Shown: positions 45,495-58,030, counted from the first letter of the stretch. The stretch: 64,000 bases of DNA from Botrytis cinerea B05.10 (GCF_000143535.2 NC_037312.1:3162001-3226000), one strand, 5' to 3'. Numbers and translations are program-made. The notes: generated by a model not told the origin, from the letters alone.

Positions 45495-46980
45495 ATCCCG
45501 TATAATATCATATGAATCTTATGTGACTATAACTTCGCATACTTTTTGTAAAATTATATTAATTATTATAATCTTCCTTATAGACAAATACATTTTTATC
45601 AAATTAATCATTAAGAGTTTTACTCATAATAATCATATCTATAATCTATAAGGAGATTATTACTACCTATTCAGATAATTCTTTCACCTATTCTAAATAT
45701 ATATATAAAGCTTAATCTTTCTAATAAATCCTTAAGTCAATTTAGTATATTATTACTTATTCTTATTATTCCCTAACACAGTGATATCAAATGATGTAGC
45801 TATTCTCCGTAATAATAAATTCATAATAATATAATTAGTTTTATTATATTAATAATATACAATTATAATATAAAAATAATATTAAATTAGTTCTTATTGA
45901 ATTTATTCTTAAAATTACTTTTCTTATTATTTATTTTCTTATTTTAATAATCTATTATTCGATATTTTGTTTTTCTATATTCAAAGTATAAATTATTTTC
46001 TTAATTCTGTATTCTTTTTATATTATTATTTCTAAATACCTAACATATAATATTTAATTTTATAGGTTTTTTATATTTCTATAAATTATATTTTAATCTA
46101 TTTTTATTTTTATAATAATTTTTTTATTCCTAATTTATTTGAGATTAATAAAATCGCTAATTTTGTTTATATTTATATAAACGATTATCAATTTCAACAA
46201 AACTTTGAATTAATTTATTTAAATTTACATCCTTATTTTCTCTATCAAATTCTAAATATATTTTCAATTTAAATCTTTTATAATAACAATTTATAATAAT
46301 GGTTTCATTCTATTGAATTACTCCTTTATATCTTTAAAACTCTATAATATATTTCAATACTAACCCTATTTATTTAAAATTAAAAATCTTTTCTTTTACT
46401 ATCTCTAATTTATTAAAATTGCTAAAAATCTTACAAATATCTATTTTGAATTTTTCAAAACTATTGAAAATAATTTTAATAAATTATATACATTCTCAAT
46501 TATTATATTCAAAATAATCATACAAATATAAATACATTCATTCAACTATTTCACCTCTAAATTACAATACTATTTATATACTTTTAAATTCTTTTTCAAT
46601 AAATTTATCTTCATTGAATCTAGAATAGATTTCAAATTATAATAAAAAGATATCGAATTACTATCGACTTCTTTAATACTTATTTGATAAAATAATTTTA
46701 AATATTTTATTATTAATAATCTTCTTAAAAGAATCAATGATTTCGATATTATTGATATCAATTATTGAAATACATTATCTTTCAATAATACTATTATTTA
46801 TTTAATTTATATTTATTATATAATTTATAATAGATAATTATTTTATATTTATCATAAAATAAATACTAATAAAAATAAATACTTATCTTTTCTGATTTAT
46901 CGTTAATTATTTGATTATTTTTATTCTTCACTATTTATCAATCTTATAATTCCTATAATATTATTTTCATAGGTTACAAC
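45495..46980. other. AT-rich desert without recognisable genes
   Basis: About 1.5 kb of degraded AT-rich sequence. A 63-codon minus-strand frame (46570-46761) has a vaguely Gag-like, Lys/Leu/Ile-rich composition, but nothing specific can be claimed. Confidence 0.45.
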
Positions 46981-47177
46981 ATTAGAGACTCGCATTTATC
47001 TTATAATTCATATTATAGTACGAGTATCTTCATAACAAAAGCATTCGAAATATTCTATGCTTTTGTAAGCTAATAATAAAGTGAATCACTTGTCATATTG
47101 TGTTTTGAATATAAGAGTGCTCTATTTTGAGATTCTTATTTGTTTGAATTTGTATTTGAATAATCATATTTTGAATT

Positions 47178-47361
47178 TGTTGGAACTCATGACTGACGAA
47201 GCACGTGACAGTATCACGTGCTTCCCCACATCGTGAGTGGGATGGCAGTGTCTATATAGATTAGTAGAACCCCTTCATACGAAGGGGTTAGATAGAATAC
47301 AAGAACCTTTTTACCTCATACGCATTTTGTATATACACCCCCTTACGAAGTCTGTTCAATA
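47178..47361 (+). mobile_element. Solo LTR of family W (184 bp), 5-bp target duplication GAATT
   Basis: Starts TGTTGGAACTCATGAC and ends GTTCAATA (probably CAACA before RIP). It is flanked by GAATT at 47173-47177 and 47362-47366. The interior has a CACGTGACAGTATCACGTG palindrome, a TATATAGA box near 47253, and a perfect 8-bp hairpin ACCCCTTC-atac-GAAGGGGT at 47269-47288, perhaps a terminator/polyadenylation signal or leader structure. The TGTTGGAAC start recalls Ty1/copia-type LTRs, but superfamily is not proven. Confidence 0.82.
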
Positions 47362-47514
47362 GAATTCGATCTCAGTGATTGATTTAGTTGTAATTATTAT
47401 ATTTATAGAATTCTTATTTTTATAGGATTACTAGCTTTTTTTTGATTGATCTATATTAGATGGGTTTGTATAAAATGAGGGTAAGTATTAGAAAGTAATT
47501 ATTTGATTGAGTAT

Positions 47515-47784
47515 TATAAAAGAGTAGAAGGTGATAATGATCACACAAGAAAAGCCTTTATATATAATTAGTACTAGAGCAAGTGACTATGTATAGTAAA
47601 ATAGAGTGAATTACTATATCGCGGCAGCGAGGTGAGGGAGGCGACTAGAGTAGAGCACTCAATCTTCGGGAGTCAATTTAGAAGGTGGAAAATTCAATAG
47701 TCATTTTAGTTCTATAAAAGCGAAGCCATGAATACTAAATGTTGGTAACACGTGACCTGAAAGTCACGTTTTTTCACTCTCACA
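47515..47784 (-). mobile_element. Solo LTR of family Y (270 bp), reverse orientation, inserted in a family-Z LTR
   Basis: Reverse complement of the 45104-45490 LTR after removal of that copy's insertion. It is flanked by GTAT on both sides (47511-47514 and 47785-47788). It retains GC-rich words such as CGCGGCAGCGAGGTGAGG that are AT-converted in the other copy, so it is younger or escaped RIP. Confidence 0.85.
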
Positions 47785-47874
47785 GTATATATAGTAGATC
47801 TATTGTTTCAAAAGTATTCAGATTACTTTTTACTTCTGTAGATTAGTAGTAAAGTAGATCGCTCTTAATAAAAA

Positions 47875-48510
47875 CTTATTAAAGATTTATTCATAATACT
47901 TCAAGAAGTTATATTATAATTAATATATAAGAATCTTAAAAGCATTTACTATTTTGAAAATTATTTATCAAATGAATTATTAAGAATTGTTTAATAACTT
48001 CAAACATTTAATAAAAGACATTTATTTATCAAATAATTTCTCATAATTTATTTCATAACCTCAAGTATTCGATAAATTCATTATTTAAGCTTATTTAGTA
48101 AATAAATAGGATCTAATTATTATGAATTGATTGTAACTCTATATAATGGATTTGATATTGATCAAATTACTTATACCCTTTTAAGATTATATAGTTGAAT
48201 TGTAGAATACTTAATGCTATAATAGTTAACTTAATCTTATTCAAAAGCTATTTGTAATTGAATTCGATTAATTAGGGAAAAGTAGTTCTACTTACTTTTA
48301 AATACATAATCAATCAGAATTCTTATAATAATATTTCAAAATAGAAGATAAAATTCCGTCATATCTATTGATTTTATTCACTTTGTTTAATCACAGACAT
48401 TTACAATGAGTTGTTTAGAAAAGATTACCACACTGTCATTGAGACCATGAATTGTGCAACTCCTTTTTAAACAATAAATGAGTGAATTTATCCCGCGAAA
48501 ACTTTCCCCG
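47875..48510. other. AT-rich spacer between LTR cluster and reductase gene
   Basis: About 0.6 kb of AT-rich DNA with repeated AATTATTTATCAAATGAATTATT-like words (47960-48080). Composition becomes normal at about 48380, just before the 3' end of the reductase gene. Confidence 0.45.
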
Positions 48511-50442
48511 TCACCATCCAAATTCTTCACTATGATACTCTAAACTTGGTCCATTTACCTTGATACATTTCGAAATCGCCAATCTTGTGGCGTCCATCAA
48601 GGAACCAGGACCGCAAGCAACAACTGCTACTCTTTGACTACCATCACATTCTTCTACAACATTCTGAATTATTTTTAATATCTCTGGTCGACCACTTTGT
48701 ATCATCATAGACTTATCTCCGGCATTGTTTATGAGATTAGCTTCACTTGTAGTCGTAACTTTTTCCACATCTCCGAGTTTCCAAGACGACTTTTCATCAC
48801 TACCTTCAATAGATGGAGAAGCTATAGTTGGTGATTCGAGATCTTTCTCTCCGAAAATATTGCGCGAGCTTCCATTCGAAGATGCATTGAAAACCCTATT
48901 TGTAACATTTCTTGTGCAGAAAAGCCGAACGGTGACATTGGGTGAAGAATTAAGCTCTTGTAACTGAGAACTAAACCAGCCGATGGAGTCTAAATTGGTA
49001 TCAGTAAGTGACCAGTTTAATTTTTATGATTGCATCAAACCTACCTTCTTCTCGAACAACCCATATGAATTCGACAATAGTACTAGCTGAAACTGCATTC
49101 TTCTTTGCAACTTCACACATGGTCTCAAGAGCAACACCGAAAGTGAAACTACCACCCGATCCGCCAGCTATGAAAACAACTTTATCATATTGTGAAAAGT
49201 CTACTACGGAACCATAAGGACCATCAATTGAGGCACGAATTTGTATACCGGGACTTTCCACTGCCAAAGTGTGGAGGGCCTTTGTGAATCCATCACAAGC
49301 AGCTACAACGAATGAGATACCCTCGGCATCATCGACTGAAGAAATAGTGAAAGGATGGGTCTCCATTTGACGAATAGCAGGAATCCATAAGAAGGCGTGA
49401 GTTCCTGGTTTAATTAATTTGGATGATCTTCGCATCAAAATTCGAGTACCCCCATCTGGTAACGGAGTAAGTGTTACAAAATTTCCGAAAAAAAAGTAAC
49501 AGAGCTTAATGAATCGTAGGACACGATCATAAAACCATAAACCTGAAGCAACGAATATAATGTATAAAGTGTGATCAGAGACCACTGGTCTATGCATTCC
49601 AACCGTGATGAGTATGAGTAGGTACATCAAAACATGAATGATATACCATATTTCATACTGCATCTTGTAAACAAGAAGAGAAGTAAGAAAGATTAATAGC
49701 ATAGAAATTCCAGCAATTATACCGAAAATTTGGTTCTTTTCAAGCAGTTTATCATAAGAATCGGACTGTGCTTCGGCGATGATATAAAAAATGGCGTGGA
49801 GCATAGACCAAAGAATTGTACCATATCCTACAAGACGATGAAGAATTCTAAGACTTTCATAAGAGTACCCAGTTAAAAATGCGAGGGGTGTATTCTTAAG
49901 TGCTAAGAAAGTGATGAAGGCGATATGAGCTGTAGAAATCCTTGATTGAAGTTAGCTCCTACTAGGGATACACAAGTCTAATAAGAGTCTGGTTTTTGTT
50001 AAACTCACCAACCTAATCGCTTTGCAAAGTTATTATATGTTGACCAATTGTTTATGTTGGTAAAGGTAACGGCAAATATTGTTGCAATATATGTGAGGAA
50101 GAGGATGAACTGTCCAATTGATGTGAATCCCCAAATCTTTCGTACAAGAATCTTTCTTGAAGCCCTATTTACAAAATTTATATCAGAAAGCGGACAGTCA
50201 TATTCGGCAGTTGGAACAATATACCTTGTGATAGCAATCGATGTTCTGAGGAGTCTAGATTTGTTCCTTGGTGTGTACCGAATATAAAGAAATCTAATCC
50301 ATTTCGATATAACAAAAAGGACCGTTATCCCAGCCATAGCAGCAGCAAAGTACTTAACGGAGTTAAGATTGTTCCTCTTTCGTATCGCCTTGGCAGTAGC
50401 TTTGGCGGTGGCCGCAGCAGAGCTCTTCTCAGATATAAACAT
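48511..50442 (-). CDS. Ferric-chelate reductase-type transmembrane flavocytochrome (FRE family)
   Basis: About 602 residues from exons 50442-50009, 49940-49045 and 48989-48511 (introns 68 and 55 nt). It is predicted to carry electrons from NADPH through FAD and two hemes across a membrane to reduce Fe(III) or Cu(II). The ferric-reductase transmembrane domain has the bis-heme histidine pairs: His179 and His193 in ILHRLVGYG...MLHAIFY, and His247 and His261 in WYIIHVLMY...VGMHR, each pair 14 apart. FAD binding: HPFTISS at about 340. NADPH binding: VFIAGGSGGSFTFG (about 402-414) and the C-terminal VVACGPGSLMD (about 567-577). The N-terminus (TM1 at about 31-52) has no cleavable signal. The last exon includes a Ser-rich insert before the final strand, common in fungal FREs. 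It lies at the edge of the AT-rich block but has no RIP damage. Confidence 0.92.
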
Positions 50443-52846
50443 GATTGATTTTGTTTAAAGTTATAAGAACAAGAAAGACAACGAAATTATGGGAATTGAA
50501 ATAGCAGACATACTATTTTATACAAGAAGACAGATCCTTTGAGTTTTTGAAATCTTCACGATTCAAGGCCAATTCCGAATCTAGATCTATAGTTCTATGC
50601 AGTATCCCGGAAGTATTCATTCTAAATTTAGTAGAGAATGAAAATTTGCACCTGAAAATGATATATCTTCATTCATCATTATGTACATTCCAATATCTTT
50701 TGTTGAGATTTTCTTCAACTTTCCACAATTTTGGATACGAGATACAAACTAGATATCAATCAGATAAGATCTTGACACCAACAAGCTTCCCTGAAATCTT
50801 ATCAGATGGAGTTAAAGTGGGACCAGAAGAATATTTCTTGAACTCTAACTAAACAGGGATTATGTCCAAAGATCTTTTTCGGCGAGTAGTGACAGTCCTC
50901 CACATCATGGTTGGTTAAGTCATTCAACTCTTAACTCAAAAGTCCGCCTTTCCTTTAGCCGATACTCGTTCAGTGACAATGTTTCATATCATGACTGGTC
51001 AGGGTTTTAAGGGTCGGTTGCAAAGAAGGAAGGACGGGAAGGAATTTCCCAATATCGTATCTCGTTCTCTCGTATCTTCGCATATAAGTGACATTAACAT
51101 TTCATACAATGAATAGTTCTTATTCGTAGTAATCTGTGTACAATAAGAAAACTTTTTGGAAAAGTTATATACAGAGTGTTCGAGAACTTTGAGTGGTAGT
51201 ATACTTCTTATAGAAAGTTTTGAAATGAATTTTAATATTAAGATAATGAAGCTATCTATAGTTAATTCTTTATATATAACAAGCCTTCGGTAGAGCGGGG
51301 TGCGGTGATCCCAAGATGCTTATGAAAATAATAAGGCAAGTGGTAACGATGCAAAATTATTTTTCCGACGCCGAGGAGCCGGAGACAAAGCTCGCTCTAG
51401 GATCGTAAGCCATAATGTTTTACGTCTAGTAACTGAGGATCACCTCATTAAAAAACAATTGATGATTTTTTGAAACCTTAGGGAATGGAATCCCGACTTG
51501 TTAAACAAGTATTAGGCGTTCAAAACAAAGCTGTAAAAGAATTATAGCTATCTAAAAATACTACAATGCGACGCGTCAAGCCCTGTGGTGGCAGAATCCA
51601 AAGTGGCCGCTTTATCAGCCTCAGAAAATATTCAATATTTTTATAATATTGATTAAAAGGCTTTCTCTTTTATAAATGATTAGAAATTTTTACTCTAAAG
51701 GGATTTAATGAAATTCTTGAATTTGAAAGTTAATTTTAACTTTTAATTTAAAAATCATTAGAATATTTATTTGTTTTAAATTCGATTAATAATTGAATTG
51801 AATATAAACATATATATTAAAATTAAGTAGATAATATATATAAATAGTATATTCTATATAATATAATACAATAATAAAGCTTTCGATTAAAGAACAAATT
51901 GAAAATAATATAAATAATTTATCTTTTATTCCCTTTCCCTTTAAACTTTCAACTAATACTTTTCATTTACATTATAATTCTTATACTCACTCTCCTTTTT
52001 CTTTTAACTATTACACTCACTCCCCTTCCATCCATCTTTCCTACAACTCTAATATCAATTCTAAAATCTTTAAAGCTTTTCAAAACCCTCATTTTTTTAA
52101 AAAAAAAAAAAAATCAATACTAAACGAATCTCAATCTATACCGATTCCATTTATTATTAATAAATTGATTATATCATTAATAACAAATTAAATATATCAT
52201 AAATATAATATATATATAAAAATTTGTATAGAGATTTATATTGAATTTCTTTTCATCGAAAATATTAACTTTGCTACCACAGGGAAGGAAAGTCCATCAC
52301 ATTTTAAAACATGTCAATCAGAATTGAAAACTTTCGATTATAAGAGAATGTACGAGGATATATACTACGATAGATTTCCGTCGAAATATTAAGTAATATT
52401 AGTGATGTTTGATAATTTTCATTGTTGACAATAAAGCTCTTAAATCGAGGTCCATCCAGATTTTTTATGACTGCGAGCGACAATTCCCTGTCTCAAATAG
52501 CACATTAAAGTCATGTGCTTGAGTGTTCTCGTTTTAAGGGTGTCACAGCAATGCTCATTGGCAAAAAATGATGGTAATGATCAAAATATATTGATCAAAG
52601 CCCTTCGCCATCTGATGTTCGCGGAATAATTTGACTAAGTGAGTGTGTGTTACCCAGCGTTGTTCCCTCATTCCCTCAGCCCGCAAAACACTCCTTCACT
52701 CACTCTTTAGAAATAAAAATAACATTTTCACTCTTCAAACCTTCATAGCAAATTCCAGACCCAAGTATTCAATATGGTTGATACTAACGGTATCGACGTA
52801 TGCAGACCTCCATTACATACACTCCATTCCAAACACTTTCGAATCG
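50443..52846. other. Intergenic region with a second small AT-rich block
   Basis: About 2.4 kb. 50443-51270 has normal composition and should include the FRE promoter. 51280-51480 is a slightly GC-richer, non-coding segment (GTAGAGCGGGGTGCGGTGATCC, GCCGAGGAGCCGGAGAC) that I cannot assign. 51640-52260 is AT-rich, repeat-like DNA. No gene was recognised. Confidence 0.4.
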
Positions 52847-53647
52847 CTATGTACAGCCATCAGCACGATTAGAGATACAGACGTCAGCCGCGCTACGTTT
52901 TTTGATCTCACGTTTCTTCGATACAAGTACACCATCACTTTGTGCAGAATTCGAATTGAAGTCAACAGCAGTCAACGCATCGGCTACAAAGCTCTGCGCA
53001 TAATAATGCTGAAAGGTCTCCACTCTTGACCAAGAGAAGCATGCCGTATCACCATTGGCAGTATTGCACCATGATCGCGGGCTTGAGGGAAAATTGTCTT
53101 ACAGGGAATTTTCAAGGGCGCCATAGAGGATGTTGACCGCGGTGTTGCTGGCAACGTGAGCGCCAGATTTGATCCAGTTCCATCGCGACCGCTTCTCAAG
53201 CGTGGGAACCAAGGTGTCACGGACAACGATGTGGCTGCTACACAAAGAGACGTAAGAGGCCATGTCGCCGGAGAGCTCGTTGCAGAGGAAATTTGGGTTG
53301 CTAGCTTGGGTACTGGTGAGGATCCCAGCTCCAGTGACATTTAGGAAGGTGATAAGGATTTGAGACTCATCGCCTGTAGAATAGGCTGTTGTGTAAGCTG
53401 CGAGAGCTTCCGTAGCTGTGGTAACGTCTGAGGCAAGGTGATAATCGAAGTCTGTAGCATCGGCACCGAAGATGGTTGCGGCCACCCGGGACGGATAAAA
53501 GTAAGTGCCGAATTCCGAAGGTTCGGAGAGAACAAGTGAAGCTGTCGGGAACGCAGAGGCGCCGACTACGATTCGTTGGTACAACGCGATGCCAACGGCG
53601 GTGCTGGTAACAGTAACAGCAGCTTTGATGATTTGTTTGCGAGACAT
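52847..53647 (-). CDS. Hypothetical membrane-anchored or secreted protein with possible Kex2 sites
   Basis: About 240 residues from exons 53647-53103 and 53024-52847. The frame would stop at 53101, but a GTAAGA donor at 53102 and a TCAAG acceptor at 53025 (78-nt intron) continue it for 59 residues in a clean frame. The N-terminus MSRKQIIKAAVTVTSTAVGIALYQ has a basic start and a hydrophobic stretch (residues about 7-24), so it is an anchor or weak signal peptide. The middle is Ala/Thr/Ser-rich (SDVTTATEALAAYTTAYSTGD). There are dibasic sites at EKR (near 155) and KKREIKKR (near 218-225), after which a short tail SAADVCISNRADGCT carries two cysteines. No family was recognised; the acceptor choice is my inference. 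Confidence 0.55.
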
Positions 53648-53684
53648 TGTGCGTACTGGTTGCACGTGGTAACTATTTTGGAAA

Positions 53685-53856
53685 TTCAGCTATGAGTAGA
53701 AGAAATGAAAATAAAGCTGTTGACGAACACTTAGAAAGAGAGAGATCTGCCGTTTTCTATAGGGACGTAGTAGCTGCTCAGGAGATTCAGCTATGAGTGG
53801 AAGAAATGAAGATGAAGCTGATGACGGACTTCCAGGATGAGAGGAGGCTGCCATTT
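53685..53856 (+). repeat. Direct tandem duplication, period 101 bp
   Basis: TTCAGCTATGAGTAGAAGAAATGA at 53685 recurs as TTCAGCTATGAGTGGAAGAAATGA at 53786, and similarity continues for about 70 bp in each (to CTGCCGTTTT and CTGCCATTTA). It lies just upstream of the 53647 start, so it may duplicate promoter or leader elements. Confidence 0.75.
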
Positions 53857-53859
53857 ATA

Positions 53860-56800
53860 CAATATGGTTTAATAGTGACCTAGGAGAGAGCTGCATACTT
53901 GCTAGCATATGGCCGCACCTTGCTTGAACCAAATAGGAAGCCCTGTGATGTTACATTTTCGCCGAGTTTACTCACCGGAAAGAGCTGCCTATTCGGACCA
54001 GGTGAGCCGTTCCGTCAGTAAATAGCTAGCTAAATTGTACATATTTATCAAGCCTTGCATGCTCCGAGTATAAGCGCCAGATAGACACGAGAAGTGGGCA
54101 AGCTCTTCTGTCCAAGTTGCCCGCAATAAATAAGGCCGGCTCAATTATCAGCTCGAGTTGTGTGGGACTGCAGTCGGATATATTGGAAGTGCTTCGGTGG
54201 AAGTGATACTTCATGTGTCTGTGCCGTCGCTGTGCATATGAAGAGGAAAGTTACTGATGGCGAGAGTGTAACTGTGCCTACGAGCTCCGGTAGAGATGAG
54301 AAGTGGGAATCAAGATGAGAAATAGGCATAGGGATTGGGAAGAGACAAAAGACTCCACCGTGCATATCCAGTGAGTGCATACTGACTGTATCACAACCAC
54401 CAGAGGTCTTACCGTTCAGGTCAGAATCTTGTTTTTTTGATTCAATCTCCTAGCAATGATATTAAAGAAGGCACCAAATTAACATGTTAAAAGATTAGGG
54501 TCTTTCGTGCTCAAACAAGCTTTTCCGCCTCCTTGGGTGACAGAGCTTGATATGAGTCTATCCACCAATAGCATATCTCTTGGGTTTCCTTGAACTCTCC
54601 AATTGAAGTCCCGCACTTCAAGTATAACTGTTGGTATCACTTTCTGTGGTAGGCGCTTTGACCCACCGGAACTAGCGTAGGTCACTTGATCACGCCTGCC
54701 CCCACAAAAGTAAATAAGCCAACTACAACCTCAACGATACAACAGCACCCAGCGTGAACTCACACGCGGAAGTGCCGGATCGGAGGCTAGTAGCTGTAGT
54801 GAATCCAAAATCACACTGAATTGGTCCATTTATTCACTTATTAGCCCAATAGTGTTCAATCAAGTAATCAATTAGTAGTACATAGAGAGATGAAGCTTAT
54901 TCCGAATAATGATTAAGGATAAATATAATCTAAATTCTTTTTCCCCAATGGCCAGTATAATAGTTAAATAATTAAACATAGAAAGTCGTTTGGAGAGAAT
55001 GATAATTTAATAGTTTAGAGTTTTGAAATAATGTTTTTAATATTAGCTTATGGAAGGAATATTTACTCTAATTGAATATATAATATTAGTTTAGAATAAA
55101 TTATTGAGAATAAAATTAATAATTAAATACATCGAAAATATAGAGAATATATAATAAAAGAAAGCGGAGGTGGGATTTATAATTAATAAGAATAATAGTA
55201 ATTTTTATATTTCGATATAATTAACATTTTAAAGACAGGGCTGTATACTAGAGAATATATATATAATATATAAAATATTATTAATAAATCAAAAAATAAT
55301 CAAATTATATAAAAATTAAAAAAGTCAAAAAAAGATTTGATAATAAAATGGAGTTTTCGAGATAAGCTTAATTTGAAGTTAGATGAATCTCTATATAAAT
55401 TGTAATAATCGAAAATTTAAGAATGTTTTATATAATTAAAAACCTAGGATTTGATATTTGAAGATTTCATCAAAGGAATATTATTATAAGATCTATTTTT
55501 AAAAATTAATTTTAGCTTTATTAAGAAGCTTTAAAGTTGTAATTTAAGATATAAAAGAGACTTAAGTTTAAAAGAAGGAATATTAATTATTCTTTAGAAG
55601 CGTTTCTTTTTTTTTTTAAATATAGGTTCTTCTTATTTATATAGTACAGATACTTAAATAACTTAGAAAAAAATAAGATATTATTTATTATAATATCACT
55701 CATAGAGACTGATATAAATGAGTTCTAGATAATATAAAAGAACTATAATAAAAGAATTTACTTCTATCTTAGAATCTAAAACTTAAAAAGAAAGAAAAGA
55801 ATAAGAAGAGAACTACAAGAGCTCTAAACTATATATACTAATAAGTTGTATACTATTCTAATCTATAGAAAGTTAAATAATTAAAAAGAGAATTCAAAAG
55901 AGATCGAATTATTACAAATCCTTTTAATAGTATTTCTATTAGTTATAATATAATATAAAGAAATTATATTTATTCTATAATTTAGATCATAATATAGATA
56001 TCTTCATAATGAGGAAGTACTGAAAATTATATATATAACTTAAAGGAAAACCTCAAGAGAAAAAGCAATAAAAAAAATCATATAAATACTTAACTAAAAA
56101 ATTAAAAGAAAAGATTAAAAACGAAAACTAGAAAATTATTCAAATAATTTAGAATTAAAATTAAAGAAATACAGAGCTTATAGAATAGAACTATATATAA
56201 AATAATTAAAAACGCATTCGAGTTTCTTATAAGTTATATTACAATTACTTATTATATATATAATACTTGTTTAAACCTAAAAAAAGATTTTTTTGATTTG
56301 AAATATAATTTATTTTTAAGCTTGATCTTTGAAAAGATCTTTTTAAAGAATCTTAATATTTCTGAGAATTTCTATCTTTGTTAGTTTATTATACACTCAC
56401 TCGGCTATGTTGGTAGATATTTAATATTTTAATATCAGACATCTGGTACATGACTGGGAGTGAAATATTCTAGTAAGTAAAATTTGGCATCGTGCCGCTG
56501 GCCTTGTTTACATTGGTTCAGATTGAAAGCATCCCACTTGGGGCGGGGATTCGCTAATGTCAGGTACAGGAAACAATTAGGAAGCAAAACGGACTTCAAT
56601 CAACTGATACAGTACAGCATATTGAATCAAGGGCCAGACCTCGAGTTTTGATTTCTGTTCTTGTGGGTGATAATAGCTCGTAGCTTTGAATTCGATCAAC
56701 TGTTGAAGGAATAAATGAAGGCTCCTAAAGGGAGATTACCCAGCTATTTTGCCCCCCAAATCATGATGTTTTGCCCGCTGTCTACCGACGCTTGCCTGCT

Positions 56801-57014
56801 GAGAGGATTCCAACTCTGCTATGTTGTGATTAACAGTTCGGCTATTTGTGATGGAAGTCGCGAGTTCTCAAATAAATTGGCCAATCATGTCAGTTTTCCG
56901 ATTTTAGTCTGCCATGAACGATATATACACAGGTGTGCGTACAATTCCCAGTCTGGTTCCTCTGCTTCCGTATCTCTATATACCACCAGTATCATGAAGT
57001 CCTGAAACTGCAAT
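53860..57014. other. Intergenic region with a degraded AT-rich block
   Basis: About 3.1 kb. 53860-54850 is of ordinary composition without a recognisable gene. 54880-56390 is AT-rich, purine-biased on the + strand (AAGAAAAGAATAAGAAGAG), with nothing recognisable; it is presumably repeat-derived. 56400-57014 returns to normal composition. A 96-codon ATG frame at 56715-57005 has no support. Confidence 0.4.
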
Positions 57015-57816
57015 CTACTGGCTCTTCTCCAAACCAAGCTTCGCAGCCAACTCAATACCCTCCACCACCTTGTCAGGGGTGCTCAAAAATGGCGAGTGCG
57101 AAGCGGCAATGCTGAAAGTCGTGATATTACTTCCCATAGACGCTGCAATGCCTTGCTGCACTGGAAGGGGAATTGCCTTATCGTCCTCGCAGAATATGTA
57201 AGTGCATGGCATATGGTTCCAAGGCTCGTGCGTTGATTTGCCACTAAAGACGGCAGAGGAGATATGTGAGAGTTGCGCGATCCATTTCTGTTGGTCTTCC
57301 GATGATAGGTCGTGGTAGAAAATATCCCCTGGAGTGTCGGCATAGCAATAGTCGCCCTGTGGAATTTTAGTAAATGAATTGATACTTTGAGAGTACTTAT
57401 ACCTTGAAGTTCATCCAAGGAAGCGGGCTACCTCCGAGAGCATCAAGAAGACTGACGCCCTTCGGCAGCGCAAATGCACTCAAGTACACAAAGTTGATAA
57501 CCCCGCCTTCCTTCCCATCACTCTTCCTCTGAGAAAAGCCCAGGTCTTCGACAGCACAAGATCCAACGACCCCTCCATATGAGTGAGTAACGAGGACGAC
57601 TTTCTTTCCTGCCTCGACCAGCTTCTGAATGGCAGCCCGGGTATGAGCAGCATCGTCAGATAGGTCTTTATTTGGGGGCTCGGTTCCAATGGATGGCAGC
57701 GCCACAGCTTCAGTTGGATAACTTAATGGCTTAAGTAATTCTCTCACAACATCAAAGCTGTCAGGAAAGTGCCATGCTCCAGGCACGAAAAGGATGGTTG
57801 GCTTTTCAGTCGACAT
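57015..57816 (-). CDS. Alpha/beta hydrolase (AB_hydrolase fold, esterase-like)
   Basis: 251 residues from exons 57816-57403 and 57356-57015 with a 46-nt intron (GTATAAG / CCACAG). Serine-hydrolase fold: strand TILFVPGAWH (residues 7-16, with the oxyanion region), nucleophile elbow VTHSYGG with Ser79, acid in FCEDDKAIP (Asp196 or Asp197), and catalytic His225 in AASHSPFLS. Relatives include plant methyl-salicylate/methyl-jasmonate esterase-like and fungal polyketide-cluster hydrolases; the substrate cannot be told from sequence. There is no signal peptide, so it is probably cytosolic. The start at 57816 (MSTEKPTILFVPG) fits the family closely. Confidence 0.92.
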
Positions 57817-58030
57817 TTTGGATAGATCTGCAGGTTACTACCAGATATGTCTACTTCTGTAGATTAGCAAATTTTTTAGGATCAGGAGAAAAAAAGAAGC
57901 AAGAGAGCGGAAGTTTGACTGCCTCCAGATATGAAGCGAGGCCGCCTCCGAGCCAAGAAATTCAATACGAACCAGCTGATTTTACTACCTGTTTTCTACT
58001 ACAACACTACGAATTCAATGTACAGTCTAC

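Larger units (their letters stand above)
46981..47870 (+). mobile_element. Second TRIM-family Z element, enlarged by two foreign solo LTRs
   Basis: The left LTR (about 46981-47095, strongly diverged, ending CACTTGTCA) is followed by an internal start (ATTGTGTTTTGAATATAAGAG) that matches the internal domain of the 43941-44359 element. The internal domain is interrupted by a 184-bp solo LTR (47178-47361). It resumes with CTCAGTGATTGATTTAG, reaches a purine-rich AAATGAGGGTAAG tract, and then the right LTR starts at 47487 (TATTAGAAAGTAATTATTTG). That LTR is itself split by a family-Y LTR (47515-47784) and ends at about 47870. Possible duplicated flanks: ACAAC / AAAAC. Confidence 0.7.

Noticed and set aside
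56715..57005. 96-codon ATG frame next to the alpha/beta hydrolase gene
   Set aside because: No recognisable similarity; it probably covers the 3' flank of the hydrolase gene on the opposite strand.
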